Positions 1 through 12,299 of a stretch of 64,000 nt of DNA are shown here, piece after piece (position 1 is the first letter of the stretch; every line of letters begins with the position of its first letter). The stretch is from Ascaphus truei (lineage: Eukaryota; Chordata; Amphibia; Anura; Ascaphidae). The stretch is from assembly GCA_036426205.1 (NCBI GenBank), contig CM071586.1, positions 9,957,128-10,021,127 on the forward strand, given 5' to 3'. A program made the translations under genes and the position numbers. The notes beneath the pieces are model-generated. The model saw only the letters and a program-made list of their open reading frames with translations. It was not told the origin of the DNA and made no database searches.

Positions 1-3000
1 CTGCAGCACCAACTACAGTTACCCTTACTACTGCCACACCAATTACAGATACCCCTACTACTGCAACACCAACTACAGATACTCCTACTACTGCAGCACC
101 CACTACAGATACCCTTACTACTGCAACACCAACTACAGATACCCCTACTACTCAACACCAACTACAGATACTCCTACTACTGCAGCACCCACTACAGATA
201 CCCTTACACTGCAACACCAACTACAGATACCCCTACTCCTGCAACACCAACTACAGATACCCCTACTACTGCAACCCCAACTACAGATACTCCTACTACG
301 GCAGCACCAACTACAGTTACCCTTACTACTGCCACACCAATTACAGATACCCTACTACTGCAACACCAACTACAGATAAACCCTACTACTGCAACATCCA
401 CTATAGATACCCCTACTACTGCAGCTCCCACTAAAGTTACCCCTAATACTGCAGCACTAACTAACCGTTCCCCTACTACTGCAACACCCACTACAGTTAC
501 TCCTACTACTGCAGCTCCCACTACAGTTACCCCTACTACTGCAGCACCCACTATAGAAACCCCTACTACTGCAACACCCACTATAGATACCCCTACTACT
601 GCAGCACCCACTACAGTTACTCCTACTACTGCAGCACCCACTACAGTTACCCCTACTACTGCAGCACCCACTATAGATACCCCCTACTACTGCAGCACCA
701 CTACAGTTACCCTACTAGCGCACCCACTTAGACCCCTACTACTGCAGACACCCACTACATTCTCCCTACACTGCAGCACCCCACTACAGTTAGCCCCTAC
801 TCCTGCAGCACCCACTATAGTACCCCTACTACTGCCAACACCCCACATATAGATAACCTACTACTGCCCACCCACACAGTACCCCCTACTACTGCACAAA
901 CCTACACTTCCCTTACTACTGCAGCAACCAACTACAGTCCCCTACTACTGCAGCACACCACTACAGTTACTCCTACTACTGTGCAGCCACCCACTACAGT
1001 TACTCCTACTACTGCAGCACCCACTACAGATACCCCTACTACTGCAGCACCCACCTACAGTTACCCCTACACTGCATCACCATAACTTCCCTTACTACTG
1101 CACACGCAGACACCACTACAGTTACTCTCTACTACTGCGCACCCACACAGTTACCCTACTACTGCAGCACCCACTACAGTTACCCCTACTACAGCAGCAC
1201 CCACTACAGTTACCCCTACTACAGCAGCACTCACTACAGTTACTCCTACTACTGCAGCACCCACTACAGTTACTCCTACTACTGCAGCACCAACTACAGT
1301 TACCCCTACTACTGCAACACCCACTACAGATACCCCTACTACTGCAGCACCCACTACAGTTACCCTCTACACGCAGCACTCACTACACACGATACACGTA
1401 CCCCTACTACTGCAGCACCCACTACAGATACCCCTACTACTGCAAAACACCCACTACAGTTCACCCCTTCTTCTGCAGCACCCATTCACTACCCTACTAC
1501 TGCAACCTCACTATAGATATCCGTACTACTGCAACACCCACTCAGATACCCCTACTACTGCAACACCCACTACAGATACCCCTACACTGCAGCACCAACT
1601 ACAGTTACCCCAACTACTGCAACACCCACTATTGATACCCCTACTACTGCAGCACCAACTACAGTTACCCCAACTACTGCAACACCCACTATAGATACCC
1701 CTACTACTGCAAGTCACCCACTACGTTACTCCTACTACTGCAGCAGCACCCACTACAGTTACCCCTACTACTGCAAGCACCCACTATAGATACCCCTACT
1801 ACTCAGCACCACAATACAGATACCCCTACTACTGCAGTACCAACAGTTACCCATCTACTAACCCTATGATACCCCTACTACTGCAGCACCACTACAGTTA
1901 CTCCTACTACTGCGCACCCCACTAACATTACCCCTACTACTGCAGCACCCACTATAGATACCCTACTACTGCAGCACTCACTACAGATACCCCTACTACT
2001 GCAGCACCCACTACAGTTACCCCTACTACTGCAGCACCCACTATAGATACCCCTACTACTGCAACACCCACTATAGATACCCCTACTACTGCAGCACCCA
2101 CTATAGATACCCCTACTACTGCAACACCCACTATAGATACCCCTACTACTGCAGCACCCACTACAGTTACTCCTACTACTGCAGCACCCACTACAGATAC
2201 CCCTACTACTGCAGCACCCACTACAGTTACCCCTACTACTGCACTCCCCCACTATAGTAACCCCTACTACTCAAGCCACACCCACTACAGTTACTCCTAC
2301 TTACTACTACTATGCAGCACTAACTAAGATACCCTACTACTGCAGCACCCACTACAGTTACCCCTACTACGCAGCACCCACTACAGAATACCCCTACTAC
2401 TACTGCAGCAACCCACTACAGTTACCCCTACTACTTAGCAGCCACCCCACTATAGATACCTATACACCTAATACTGCAGCACCCACTACAGTTACTCCAC
2501 TACTGCAGCACTAACCTACAGATACCCCTACTACTGCAGCCGCCCACAGATACCCCTACTACTGCAGCACCCACTACAGTTTACTCCTACTACTGCAGCA
2601 CACCACTACAGTTACTCCTACTACTGCAGACCCACTACATATTACCCTACTATCTGCAGCACCCACTATAGATACCCCTACTACTGCAGCACCCACTACA
2701 GTTACTCCTACTACTGCAGCACCCACTACAGATACCCCTACTACTGCAGCACCCACTACAGTTACCCCTACTACTGCAGCACCCACTACAGTTACCCCTA
2801 CTACTGCAGCACCCCTACAGTTACTCCTACTACTGCAGCACTACTACAGATACCCCACTACTGCAGCACCCACTACGTTACTACCTACTACTGCACACCA
2901 CTACAGTTACCCCTTCTACTGCAACACCAATACAGATACCCTACTACTGCAGCACCCCTACATCCATTACACTACTACTGCAGCACTCACTACAGATACC

Positions 3001-3540
3001 CTCAACTGCAACACCCACACAGACCCCTACGCGACGGCAGCACCCATTCACTTATACCCCTACTACTGCAGCACCATGCACTTACCCCTACTCTGCAACA
3101 ACACTCACTACAGATACCCTACACTGCAGCACCATACATTACCCAACTACTGCAACACCCACTATAGATACCCCTACTACTGCAGCACCAACTACAGTTA
3201 CCCCAACTACTGCAACACCCACTACAGTTACCCCTACTATTGCAACACCCACTATAGATACCCCATCTACTGCAACACCCACTATAGATACCCCAACTAC
3301 TGCAGCACCCACTACAGTTACCCCAACTACTGCAGCACCCACTACAGATACCCCTACTACTGCAGCTCCTACTACAGTTACCCCAACTACTGCAGCACCC
3401 ACTATAGATACCCCTACTACTGCAGCACCCACTACAGTTACTCCTACTTCTGCAGCACCCACTACAGTTACCACTACTACTGCAGCACCCACTACAGATA
3501 CCCCTACTACTGCAGTTCCCACTATAAATGCCACTAATAA
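1..3540 (+). repeat. 30-bp mucin-type minisatellite
   Basis: Tandem array with a 30-bp unit made of two diverged 15-bp halves (consensus ACTACTGCAGCACCC followed by ACTACAGTTACCCCT). A common variant has ACTATAGATACCCCT as its second half. Blocks such as 1940-2240 and 3139-3530 are regular. 690-1500 and 2240-2560 contain many one- or two-base indels. The array is already under way at base 1, so its start is outside the window. Confidence 0.97.
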
Positions 3541-3601
3541 GCTTTGTACTCCTAATCCCCCTATTCATATACTCCTAATCCCCCTATTCATGTACTCCTA
3601 A
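1..3601 (+). CDS. Partial mucin PTS-domain exon (TTAAPTTVTP repeats)
   Basis: Read on the plus strand, each 30-bp unit encodes Thr-Thr-Ala-Ala-Pro-Thr-Thr-Val-Thr-Pro, with TTIDTP variants. This is the composition of a heavily O-glycosylated mucin PTS domain. In the frame of the last clean block the reading stays open into the following 23-bp array and meets a stop at 3599-3601. No start codon, splice acceptor or transmembrane exon belonging to it is visible. The Val/Gly-rich minus-strand readings are shadows of the array. Choosing the plus strand rests on amino-acid composition and on the plus-strand signal-peptide and PTS exons elsewhere in the window. Indels interrupt the frame upstream of about 2800. 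It may be a decayed exon or one with consensus errors. Confidence 0.5.
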
Positions 3602-3757
3602 TCCCCCTATTCATGTACTCCTAACCCCCCTATTCATATACTCCTAATCCCCCTATTCATATAATCCTAATCCCCCTATTCATATACTCCTAATCCCCCT
3701 TTTCATATACTCCTAATCCCCCTTTTCATATACTCCTAATCCCCCTATTCATATAAT
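3545..3757. repeat. 23-bp tandem repeat
   Basis: About nine copies of TACTCCTAATCCCCCTATTCATA with few substitutions, directly abutting the mucin minisatellite. The 23-bp period cannot keep a reading frame, so this is probably intronic or marks where the mucin gene is broken. Confidence 0.95.
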
Positions 3758-4240
3758 CCAGTTTGACGGATTCAGGTTCCATTTTTTAGGATAATAGGGG
3801 GGGGGGGGAAACCCCAATGTAGTTTTTTTTGTTTCAAACAGGTTTTTTTTAATAACAGATAAGATGGGGGGGGGTGGATACAGAATAAAAGGAAGGGTGG
3901 TGGGAGGGGTACAACAAAATAATAAAATCAACAATACACAACAAATAATACTAATATCTTTATCTTTAACAATACTAATAGAAAATAAAAAAGAGCAATG
4001 CAAAGAAGAGTTGGGGACGGGGAGGGGGTTAGTGCGGGGGGAGGGGCTTAGTGTGGGGGGAGGGGCTTAGTGCGGAGGGAGGGGCTTAGTGCGGGGGGAG
4101 GGGGGCAAGAGACACCAGTGGTAATAACCATAGTCGTTTTCCTGCTTCTTTGGTTTTATAATATAGTTTGGTATATAACGTTTGAACATTTTTTTTCCCA
4201 CTAGAGAAACATATTTTTAAATATTACATTTTAAATATCT
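3758..4240. other. Low-complexity spacer
   Basis: Holds poly-G runs (near 3796 and 3865) and A-rich DNA. A 20-bp G-rich minisatellite (unit GCTTAGTGCGGGGGGAGGGG, about four copies) lies at 4020-4108. No gene is seen. Confidence 0.8.
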
Positions 4241-4399
4241 TCCCATACTGATGCCATGTCTTCTGGAAAGGCTCTCGAGCAGGGACTCCAGATCTTTTCA
4301 AATCTCTCCGTGGTGTTACTCACAAATGCCGTCGGGTTTTATCCATTTCAAGATCATGTTGCACCTTTTCCTGAAAGCCCTGATAGGACGGTGTATTTA

Positions 4400-4935
4400 T
4401 CTTATTTATTTTTTTATTTATAAAATATTTTACCAGGAAGTAATACAGTGAGAGTTACCTCTCGTTTCCACGTATGTCCTGGGCACAGAGTTAAGACAAA
4501 TAATACATGGTTACAAATAGTTACATAAGTGAGCAGGGTTATACATTATATACAATACATTGCATGCACAGTTAAAGATAATATATATTATGGGCGTATG
4601 TAACAGTTACAGACCAGATTAAAATGTGAGACAGCCTTAGATTTGAAGGAATTTAAACTGGTGGTGGATGTGAGAGTCTCCGGTAGGTTGTTCCAGTTTT
4701 GGGGTGCACGGTAAGAGAAGGAGGAGCGGCTGGATACTTTGTTGAGCCTTGGGACCATGAACAGTCTTTTGGAGTCAGATCTCAGATAAGTGCTGCATGT
4801 GGTAGGGGTGAGGAGCTTGTTCAGATAGATGGGTAGCTTGCCCATGAAGAATTTAAAGGCAAGACAGGAAAGGTGAACTTTGCGCATAGACTCGAGTGAT
4901 GACCAATCTAGTTCCGTAGAAGTGCTATTGTGCAT
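4400..4935 (-). mobile_element. LINE fragment: ORF2 C-terminus and 3' UTR
   Basis: The minus-strand reading 4935-4588 ends with an arrangement typical of LINE reverse-transcriptase C-termini of the L2/CR1/Rex group: RLNKVSSRSSFSYRAPQNWN, then LP and a short Ser/Thr-rich stretch ending in FKSK. About 115 residues remain, so nearly all of the element is missing. The adjoining 3' UTR (4400-4580) contains a phrase (ACCAGGAAGTAATACAGTG followed by GAGAGTTACCTCTCG) that recurs at 36655-36725. It is a dead 5'-truncated copy. The exact clade is uncertain. Confidence 0.75.
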
Positions 4936-4939
4936 CTAA

Positions 4940-5545
4940 CTGCTGTTAACAGATGTGCAAATGATTTCTTTGTTGCATACGACACATTAGGCACAGGTTT
5001 CCCAAAAATCATTATTACGGGGTCCATTGGCATAGCTGCACCAAACACCATAGTAATCTTTCTCTTTTAATTTTCCTCCAAAAGGGACCAGCTTTTGAGC
5101 AAGTCCAGAATATATGGTACAGCTCAACCCTGTTATAACGCGATCCGTTACAACGAGAAACATTATTTTTTAACACGATCCGCTTATAACGCGATGTGAT
5201 TCTTTGGACCCCCCCAAGCACCGCGTTATAAAGGGGGTTGAGCTGTATAATACACCTCTACAACCACAATTTCTCCAGCACAGAGCTCTTGCGCCTTTGT
5301 AAATATGCGCTAATGTACAGTATCTGGTATTAAATACTGTCTCATCCTAATCCTGTGCCTATTTTCTTTCATTATGGTGCAGACAGATGAGATTGCCGCC
5401 GCCGCCGCCTCCCATATCTCTGCCCAATCATCTTTACAAATCCCTGATCCTATATCTTTTCCCCCCCATTGAGTCATAGAGGACTTCTTTTTTTGTCTAG
5501 AGAACTCTGAGTAGAGTTGATATTTGAATTTAACCCCTTCCGATG
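4940..5545 (-). mobile_element. L1-type ORF2 C-terminal fragment
   Basis: On the minus strand, and disregarding the 126-bp insertion at 5120-5245, the reading gives CGCRGVLYHIFWTC followed by SKAGPFWRKIK. This is the Cys/His-rich C-terminal signature of L1 ORF2 proteins (C-x-x-C, then H-x-F-W-x-C-x-K-x-x-x-F-W). The upstream part (5545-5250) is also protein-like but contains a stop. It lies head to tail with the LINE fragment at 4400-4935. It is a non-functional remnant. Confidence 0.65.
5120..5245. mobile_element. Tigger-like MITE, 126 bp
   Basis: Palindromic element bounded by CAGCTCAACCCTGTTATAAC and its inverse (ending GGGGGTTGAGCTG), flanked by TA on both sides (5118-5119 and 5246-5247). 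TA target duplication and this type of inverted terminus fit a non-autonomous TcMar-Tigger/pogo element. It sits inside the L1 fragment. The same termini bound the 1.37-kb element at 40969-42342. Confidence 0.8.
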
Positions 5546-5694
5546 CGTTTGTATCGTGTGCATCTCTTCAAATTTGGTTGGATGTGTATTCCCTGGTGGA
5601 AAAGATTTTGAAATAATAAAAATGCCCGATTTGTGTTGATCTGAAATATTCTGAAAGTGGGATATTGTATTTCTTTTAATGTATATATTTTCCC
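5246..5694. other. L1 relic remainder and spacer
   Basis: Up to about 5545 this is the upstream part of the minus-strand L1 fragment, with a short GCC repeat near 5398. From 5545 to 5694 nothing is recognised. Confidence 0.5.
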
Positions 5695-5811
5695 GTGGAA
5701 AAAAAACATCTTTCTACCCCCTTTGTATCTAAAGCCCTCTCCCGCCTTAAACCTTTCTCACTGACTGCCCCACACCTCTGGAATGCCCTTCCCCTCAATA
5801 CCCGACTAGCA
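5695..5811 (+). mobile_element. LINE ORF2 C-terminal fragment (plus strand)
   Basis: The plus-strand reading contains SKALSRLKPFSLTAPHLWNA followed by LPLNTR. This is the F-S-x-x-A-P-x-x-W-N-x-L-P signature of LINE reverse-transcriptase C-termini, here in a second short copy of opposite orientation to the one at 4400-4935. It runs into a CA-rich stretch at 5811. Only about 40 residues survive. Confidence 0.65.
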
Positions 5812-6159
5812 ACACACACACACATACACACCTTCCAAGTGACACACACACACAACTTCCAAGTGACACACACGCACAGAGAGACAGCGACACACACACA
5901 GTGAAGCTTCCAAGCCTGTCGCTCACAGCAGCATGGACTGTACACACAAACAGTGTGCGTCACATGCACGAGCGTTCGCACAGGCGCGCGCGCCAACTAT
6001 AAAACTGGCCGAAGATCCCCTGCTTTCCGCTTCTATGGTACTACCAGCGTCTCTGTGCAGTTTAAATATCCCGGTCCCGGCTTCCTGTTGACCCATGTGA
6101 CCGGGACATTGAAACTTGGAGAGAAATTAATGGGGTTCAGCTCTGGAGACAACGCTGCG
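5812..6159. other. CA-rich stretch and spacer
   Basis: 5812-5960 is an imperfect CACA repeat. 5960-6159 is unique sequence with no recognised gene. Confidence 0.6.
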
Positions 6160-8330
6160 TTGCTTGAATTTGCGATCAAAAATAAATAAAAATCTCTCGC
6201 GGCCCCATCTCTGGGAAAACCTGTTTACAACAAATGCTGTTCTAGTTGTGAAGACATGTTGGGAGTGCTTATTTGTCAAGCCTTACAATATTCTCGCGTG
6301 CGCATTAAAGAGGGAGTGGTATGGTTAAGATATCATTGAATTAGCATAATGGAGTTAGTAAACATGGGTTATTACTGATGTACCTGTAATTATTTGATGT
6401 TTATTATCCTATGATTCATCTCCCTTCAGGTTAGCAAATAATTAGTTATGCGCGCATGAGCAGGGAAAACGCAGGATTGAGGGATTAATACTTTTGACTG
6501 ATATACAGAACGAAGAAGTGTAATTAGTTAATGTGAAAATAAATATTAACTCCTTAATTGTAAGAGGGTGTAGCAATATATCGTCTCTTTATAATATGCA
6601 TTGTCTTTCTCACTCTGCTCCTCTCTCGGTATGAAACGCACAGCCATCTCTCTCTCTGCTCTCTCTCCCTCTGTAAGATGCAAATCTATCTCTTATTCTT
6701 TCATTTCTCTCTCTCTGTGTAAGATTCACAGCTACAGTATCTCTTGCTCTTCTCCACTCTCTCAACAAGAGGTAGTGTACAACAATTTCTGTCTGCTCCT
6801 CTCTCCATAAAACACAGCATCTTGCCACTGTGTTCACAGTTACACACAGCTGTGTCTCACTCTACTCCTTCTTCCATGGCTATCTTTCAAACCTCTCCTC
6901 TTGACTCGGCAAACACAGCTATTGCACACCCAAAAAACCCTGAAGTCGGCTGAATTTCGGTAAGTGAGTTACAGAAGTCTCGCGCTGAAGATGCAAAATT
7001 AATATCAAAGTCTATAAAATGAGGGGTATTTTATTTTACTGTACCATTTTATTTGAAGCTAAGAGAGTAATTTAATACAAAAGTTCTACAAAGTGAAGGA
7101 TTCTCATCAAATTGAAGCTAAAACACAAATTTAATAAAAACCTCAAGAAACAAAAAAAACTCTCTAAAATGGAAACAGAGAGTAATTTCATACTTTATCA
7201 AAATGTAATATAAGGTTCCTGTGGTGTCAAATTATAACAGGAGGTTAAGGACAAAGGGGCTCCTGAAGGTAGAAAATTGTGCACCAGACAAGGTAGCCCC
7301 TTATCATTTTAATGTAGTGTGACCTCCCAAATCCAGATTACATGAGACAGGATCAGACAGTCCTGGGTTTATATGTAATGTATTGTGACCTCTTGGCTGC
7401 AGATTATCAGGGACAGGATCACATAATCCTTGGTGTATACCTAACACAGGGTGACCTTCTAATTTTACATTATCAGGGACAGGTTCAGACAGTCCTAGTA
7501 AATTTTTTTACATTTCAAACCTAAGTCTGTGTAACGAAAGAATAATTTGGTTGTGTCTTTTGATGAAAACATGACTCACGCCTGCCAACTGTGTCAAGGT
7601 AGACTCCGTTTAGCATGTACCTACACTGAAATATATTTATATATATATAAAATTTGTTTTTGTCCTATGGACTACACTTTGTGTAGTATGTGAAAATGCC
7701 TGAAGCAGTTAAATAAATGAAGCACATGCTTATTCGTGATTTGGTACGGGTAAAAGCTGACCAAAGCCAGGAACATAACTTCCATTATTATAAAGGTAAG
7801 CTGTGGGTGCACAAATATATCATAGTGTGAAATATTAAACCTTACACATCTCCCTTCTTTCTATCAGCCATAAACACTCACCTGCTCTACAGTGGAGGGT
7901 GATGTGTAGACTGACAATGAGGTATAATAGATGTAAGCCAATTGCAGAATTGGCAGGAGATAAGGAGATCTATCCTGTAGGGAGGATCCATACACCTTCA
8001 AGAAATTGTTTAGTAAAACAGTAACCAAGTCAGCCAAAAACCTACCCCTTATGATGAAATGTACCAGTAACCCTGTAATGAAATGCCCGTATGGAGAATG
8101 CAGCATGGAAACGAATTTGTCTAACATTTATGGAAAACAAATACTATAAATATATCCGACGCTGCTCCTCCCTTTATAAGTCTGCAGCTGGTAAATGGAT
8201 TGTCTTTACATTTGTCTTTACATTTATGGAAAACCAAGAACAGATCCTGAAATTCCTACCAATTGGGCTAAAATATACCAGTGACCTGTTTACATGAGAA
8301 CCTGAGTCTGTGTGACAAAGGAGTCACTTG
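6160..8330 (+). pseudogene. Mucin 5' module copy 0, lacking promoter and exon 1
   Basis: 6160-6955 matches 11060-11920 and 45268-46060, sharing the TTGCTTGAATTTGC start, the CTCGCGTG-CATTAAAGAGG phrase, and the CTCT-rich stretch ending in CAGCAAACACAGC. At about 6955-6995 it jumps directly to sequence matching 12580 onward (GCAAAGATACAAAATTAATAT). The roughly 640 bases that hold the TATA box, 5' UTR, signal-peptide exon and start of intron 1 in the other copies are absent. Intron-like homology continues to about 8330, matching 13740-14510. This copy cannot start the mucin. Confidence 0.75.
7321..7505 (+). repeat. 66-bp tandem repeat
   Basis: Almost three units beginning GACCTC(C/T), each containing GATTATCAGGGACAGGATCA and a TCCTGGGTTTAT-like phrase. 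Single diverged units of this family recur at 10560, 13770-13880, 15800-15850, 48720-48840 and 52858, so it is an old dispersed or tandem component of the mucin 5' module intron. Confidence 0.8.
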
Positions 8331-9780
8331 GTTTTATATTTTGATCAAAACATAATTCAACCCCACAGAATTGTTTAGAAATCACTGTGGTCGTGTATAT
8401 AGTCTTCCTCTCAGAGCTGCTATGTACTCACTGCTTTGTATCTCTCCCAGAAAGCCTCTTGGTAGGTGGGTGGAGGTTATAAAATGGATATCATAGTACG
8501 TTGAATAAGAGCCATGCAGGAGGGTGTAAACATGCGCTGGGTCACAGCGCAAGGATTTCTTAATGAGCGTTTGCCCCACATAATCCAAACCTGGATCTTC
8601 CCTCCTTTCTCCTTGAAATGTCAGCCTCACCACAGTCCTTCTTTTTAAAGGATTTCTTATGGGAATAGTTGGAAAGAATCTCAAACCTTTAAGTGATTTC
8701 CATGCAATTTGCTGTCAATCAGATGGTTTTACTGATGCTGTATTTTGCTGGTAGTCGGAGCCTCCAGCAGCTAAAAATGGATCCACGCCACTGTATCAGT
8801 GCTGACGGCAGGCACTTGGTACTGTAGATCTGATTTACCTCTCACAGTGAGCTTTCCTCGCTCTTGCAATCTGATTCCCCTGCAGCCTCTGTGTGAGTCT
8901 CCCAGGGCTGAAAGTTGTTCCAGGTTAGCAGTGCTGGTTTCAGGTACAGCTGCGCCAGCCTTTATTCTAAAGCCTCGCCCGGTGTACCGCTCTGAATACC
9001 GGGTCATGACGCACTATGTTTTCCAACCGTATAGCAAATGACTCGGGTTTCTATCGGTTTTCTATCGGGCGCAGAATCCATTTATCTGGCGCTGAAAATT
9101 GCATTTTAGCGTTGTCTGCAATACCATCTAGAAACCCAAGTGGGCGATCACGAGCTGTTGTCTTAAAAGTCTAATAGCAATTCAACCTACAGCCGTACAT
9201 TTTTCTATATGGTTCATACTGTATACTGCACCGACACACTTTATTCGAGCAAATACCCAGTATGTACCTGGCAGATACCTGGAATGCGCCGCTCCTCACC
9301 TCTGACAAGCCCCGTTGCGTTTGCCTTCCCAGCCTGGGTTCATGCCTTGCTGACGGGCGGCTGATCTGTTAAATGATAATGATTAGGATTTAATAGGCTG
9401 CAATGCTTCGCGTGTCTACCAGATGGCATAAATTCATGAATTGTAATGCAGTATATATATATATATACTGTGCAGTATTGCAACCAGCGGGAATAAAATG
9501 CTTCAATCCCTGCTTGGAAAATACCTCAATGCACTCGGGCAGAAAACAGTCACAAACCTCAATACACCCGGGTATACCCGAATTCGTGGGACTAGCCGAG
9601 CTCGAATAAAGTGTGTCGCCAGTGTACAGTAGTATGAGGCTCCTTAGCCATACACATAAAAAATATGAGGACACATACAGTACTGTATTGTATATAGGAT
9701 ACTAAAGCGAAAAGAAGTACAGTATTACAAAAATATAACGTTGTGTCTTCTTCTGAATCTAAAATAGTTTTTCCGCTCAT
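8331..9780. other. Spacer between 5' modules
   Basis: No exon of the mucin module is seen. 8771-9007 is a transposon-like fragment listed separately. 9450-9470 is a TA repeat. 9480-9610 is a unique stretch ending in AATAAAG. The rest is unrecognised. Confidence 0.5.
8771..9007 (-). mobile_element. Unassigned transposon ORF fragment, related to 50084-50523
   Basis: The minus-strand reading contains VPETSTANLEQLSALGDSHR. A fragment at 50084-50335 on the minus strand reads VPETALPNWNTLHPLGNHNR. The plus-strand DNA of both shares GATTCCCCTGCA, then CCTCTGT, then GTTCCAG and a GCAGTGCTG phrase. Two separate loci sharing nucleotide and protein-level similarity suggest a transposable-element ORF. 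Its family is not recognised. Confidence 0.4.
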
Positions 9781-9787
9781 GCGGATT

Positions 9788-10460
9788 GGAACCTTGTTGA
9801 AACGCATACTTTATGCGTGTCATCACATTTCTATATGTATTATTTATTAATCAATACTTTTGCTAGGCTTGCTCTTCTTTTCCTACTGTTTTTATTTTAT
9901 GCGCATGCGTGTACTGTATGTCAGTATGCCTGTGTGTGTGCGTGTTATCAAATTTATGCCATGCGTGTATGTCTCATTGGAACCTTGTTGAAACGCATGT
10001 GCGTGTCATCACATTTAGGCACATGCGTGTATGAGTTCTCATTCAATTCGAATGTCATGTCTGAAAAAAAAACTTTTTTTTTTTTTTTCGTTTCTCGACA
10101 TGGGCTTGCATACAGAAACAATTCTTGATATTCTGAGAATCAATCACTACTCTAGCTTTTTAATTCTACACATCATGTAAGTACTTTATGCTGTGGGTGG
10201 CATAATGTGATTTTTATTTGGGGGTGTGGGGATCAAAACATTATGATGACTTGTTGAAAATATTTCTTTGAACTAATAATCCAGCATACAGTACAGCGCT
10301 CTCACCCTCCCTCCCATGCACACACACAGAAGGCTAAAGTATTTCTACTTCTTATCGACACCTTTACCAAACCATTCAATTGTAATGGGTGGCTTTGTGG
10401 CTTAGTTTAATAGTTTAATCTTCCCGAGCGTGTTATCACATTTATGCGCATGAATGCGTG
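9788..10460. repeat. Dispersed short repeats with GAAACGCAT / GCGTGT phrases
   Basis: The phrase TGGAACCTTGTTGAAACGCA followed by GCGTGTCATCACATTT occurs at 9788-9830 and again at 9979-10016. Shorter echoes (CGTGTTATCACATTTATGCG) lie at 9945 and 10428. The block is interrupted by poly-T at 10075-10088. No gene is seen. Confidence 0.6.
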
Positions 10461-11059
10461 GCATTCAGGACATGGAACCACCACGTCCCCGAAAAGCAGT
10501 CACCTCATGTAGGAAGCTATCAGCCTCAGTTTCCATGTGCTGAGGATTATCTCTATTGTAGGGTGACCTCCTTACTGCAGAATATCAGGGACAATCAGGG
10601 TCAATCCCAGCCCCTCCCAACAATCTGTCTACCTGAGCCACAATGTGCCAAACCCGAGCACCCGGGAGACAAAAAACTGTTCGGTTCATGCTGTCATGGG
10701 GACGCACTGGATCAGCTGTTCAGATTAACCTCCTCGGTCGTGTCGCCGGCCGGCTTCTCCAAGCGACGTCACTTCTCCCAGCTCTTAGCTATTCACAGCT
10801 ACGGTGTGCTCGAGAGTATTCCAAGGCAACCCTACACGTTTTAAGACAAGACTGTCTCTTCCTCAGGGAAGTCAGTCCATATTATCAACAATCCACTCTG
10901 ATTGTTTTATGTCCAATCCATGGGCGGCTTTTGTTGGGGGGGATGGATTTGGCATAGAGTATCGGGGACAATGAATTTGGGCTTTTCCGCCCATGTCTAG
11001 TGGTAAGTAGGGAGAACTCACAGAGACAGTAGGATAGCGTCACGGAAAGTGAATCGAAA
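10461..11059. other. Spacer
   Basis: A single unit of the 66-bp repeat family lies near 10558-10600. The remaining short readings have no recognisable domains. Confidence 0.5.
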
Positions 11060-12059
11060 ATGCAATGGCACGTTGCTTGAATTTGCAGCAAAAAAATCAT
11101 TAGCGTCCCTTCTCTGGGAAAACCTCTTTACAACAAGTACGGTTCTATTTCTAAAAATATTTTGGAGGTGTTGATTTGTAAGTTCCTAAAATATTCTCGC
11201 GTGTGCATTAAAGAGGAACTTGTAAGGATAAGATGTCATTGAATTACAATACCACGAAAAATTGTTGGTAAAAATAGATTATTACTTATGTACCTGTAAT
11301 TTATTCAATATTTATAATCCGATGATTCATCTCCCTGTGTGTTAACAAATAATTAGTTTGGAGCGCATGAGTCGGTAAAACTCAGATGGATGGGTGGATG
11401 ATATATGAAGAAGTGTAATTATAGATAGTCAACCTGAAAATAAATATTAACCCCTTCACTGTCAAAGGGGCCAGTAATATATCCTCTCTGTATAATATGC
11501 ACTCGAACTCTCGCTTTGCTCCTCTCTGAGTATCAAATTCACTGTCATCTCTCACTCTTATCCCCCCTCTCTCTATAATATGCACTGTAACCCTCTGGAT
11601 ATGAAATGCACATCTCTCTCTGACTCTTCTCCCCCCCACTCTATCTCTCTCTGTAAGATGCACAGCTATCTCTAACTATTCACATCTCTCTGAAAGATGC
11701 ACACCACCTCTTGCACTCATTCACTCTCTCAACAAGCTGTACAACAATTTCTGTCTGCTCCTCTCTCCATAAAACATAGCCCCTACCCCGTACACATGTA
11801 TACACTGCTATGTCTCACACTAATCCTTCCATTTCTACCATGGCTATCAGTCAAAACCCTCCTCTTGACTCAGCAAACACAGCTATCGCACACCAAAAAA
11901 CCTCATTGGTTACTTCTGTTGATGTGAAAACGTGAATCCTCCACCTGTTTCTGTAGGTGACTCTTTTCAGACATTCCAGATCTTAATCAGGTGTAAACTA
12001 TTTGCGCTAATTGCCTAAATGCTGGAGTGAAAAAATACTTATGCAGAATGTCACAGGGT

Positions 12060-12226
12060 GTCACTTCTGAGAAATGACATGGGTAGTCTCTCCTTTGCTC
12101 ACGAGACCACTATATAAAACCCCACTGAATTAATATTACCATCATTACAACCTTGCGTATGCTTCTGGATCACTACATTGGACACTTCAAGGACTACGTT
12201 CAAAGGACCTCAAGAGAAGATACACA
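12060..12226 (+). promoter_or_regulatory. TATA promoter and 5' UTR of mucin gene, copy 1
   Basis: TATATAAA at 12111-12118 lies about 110 bases upstream of the ATG at 12227, which would leave a leader of roughly 80 bases. The block from the TATA box to the ATG is nearly identical to 46275-46386 in copy 2. That conservation, higher than in the flanking introns, supports a working core promoter. Confidence 0.7.
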
Positions 12227-12296
12227 ATGGGATCCTTAAAGTGGCTTCTCCTGGCCAATGTTCTTCTGCTCTCTGCCCTGTACTTTGATAGCACAG
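12227..12296 (+). CDS. Mucin exon 1: signal peptide (copy 1)
   Basis: 70 nt from ATG to the donor CACAG|GTACGT. It encodes MGSLKWLLLANVLLL followed by SALYFDST plus the first base of a Gly codon: a short N-region with one Lys, an uninterrupted hydrophobic core, then small polar residues suited to signal-peptidase cleavage. The intron is phase 1. The next exon (16064) also starts in phase 1 and continues as G-A-Q-S-S-T-T-A-A, giving a Ser/Thr-rich mature N-terminus. The start was chosen because it follows a TATA box and is conserved in copy 2. No matching PTS exon follows on this strand before 54 kb. Confidence 0.85.
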
Positions 12297-12299
12297 GTA

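Noticed and set aside
204..3537. Long Val/Gly/Ala-rich minus-strand readings and a Tyr/Cys/His-rich plus-strand reading
   Set aside because: They are alternate frames of the 30-bp minisatellite. The Thr/Pro frame on the plus strand is the biologically sensible one.
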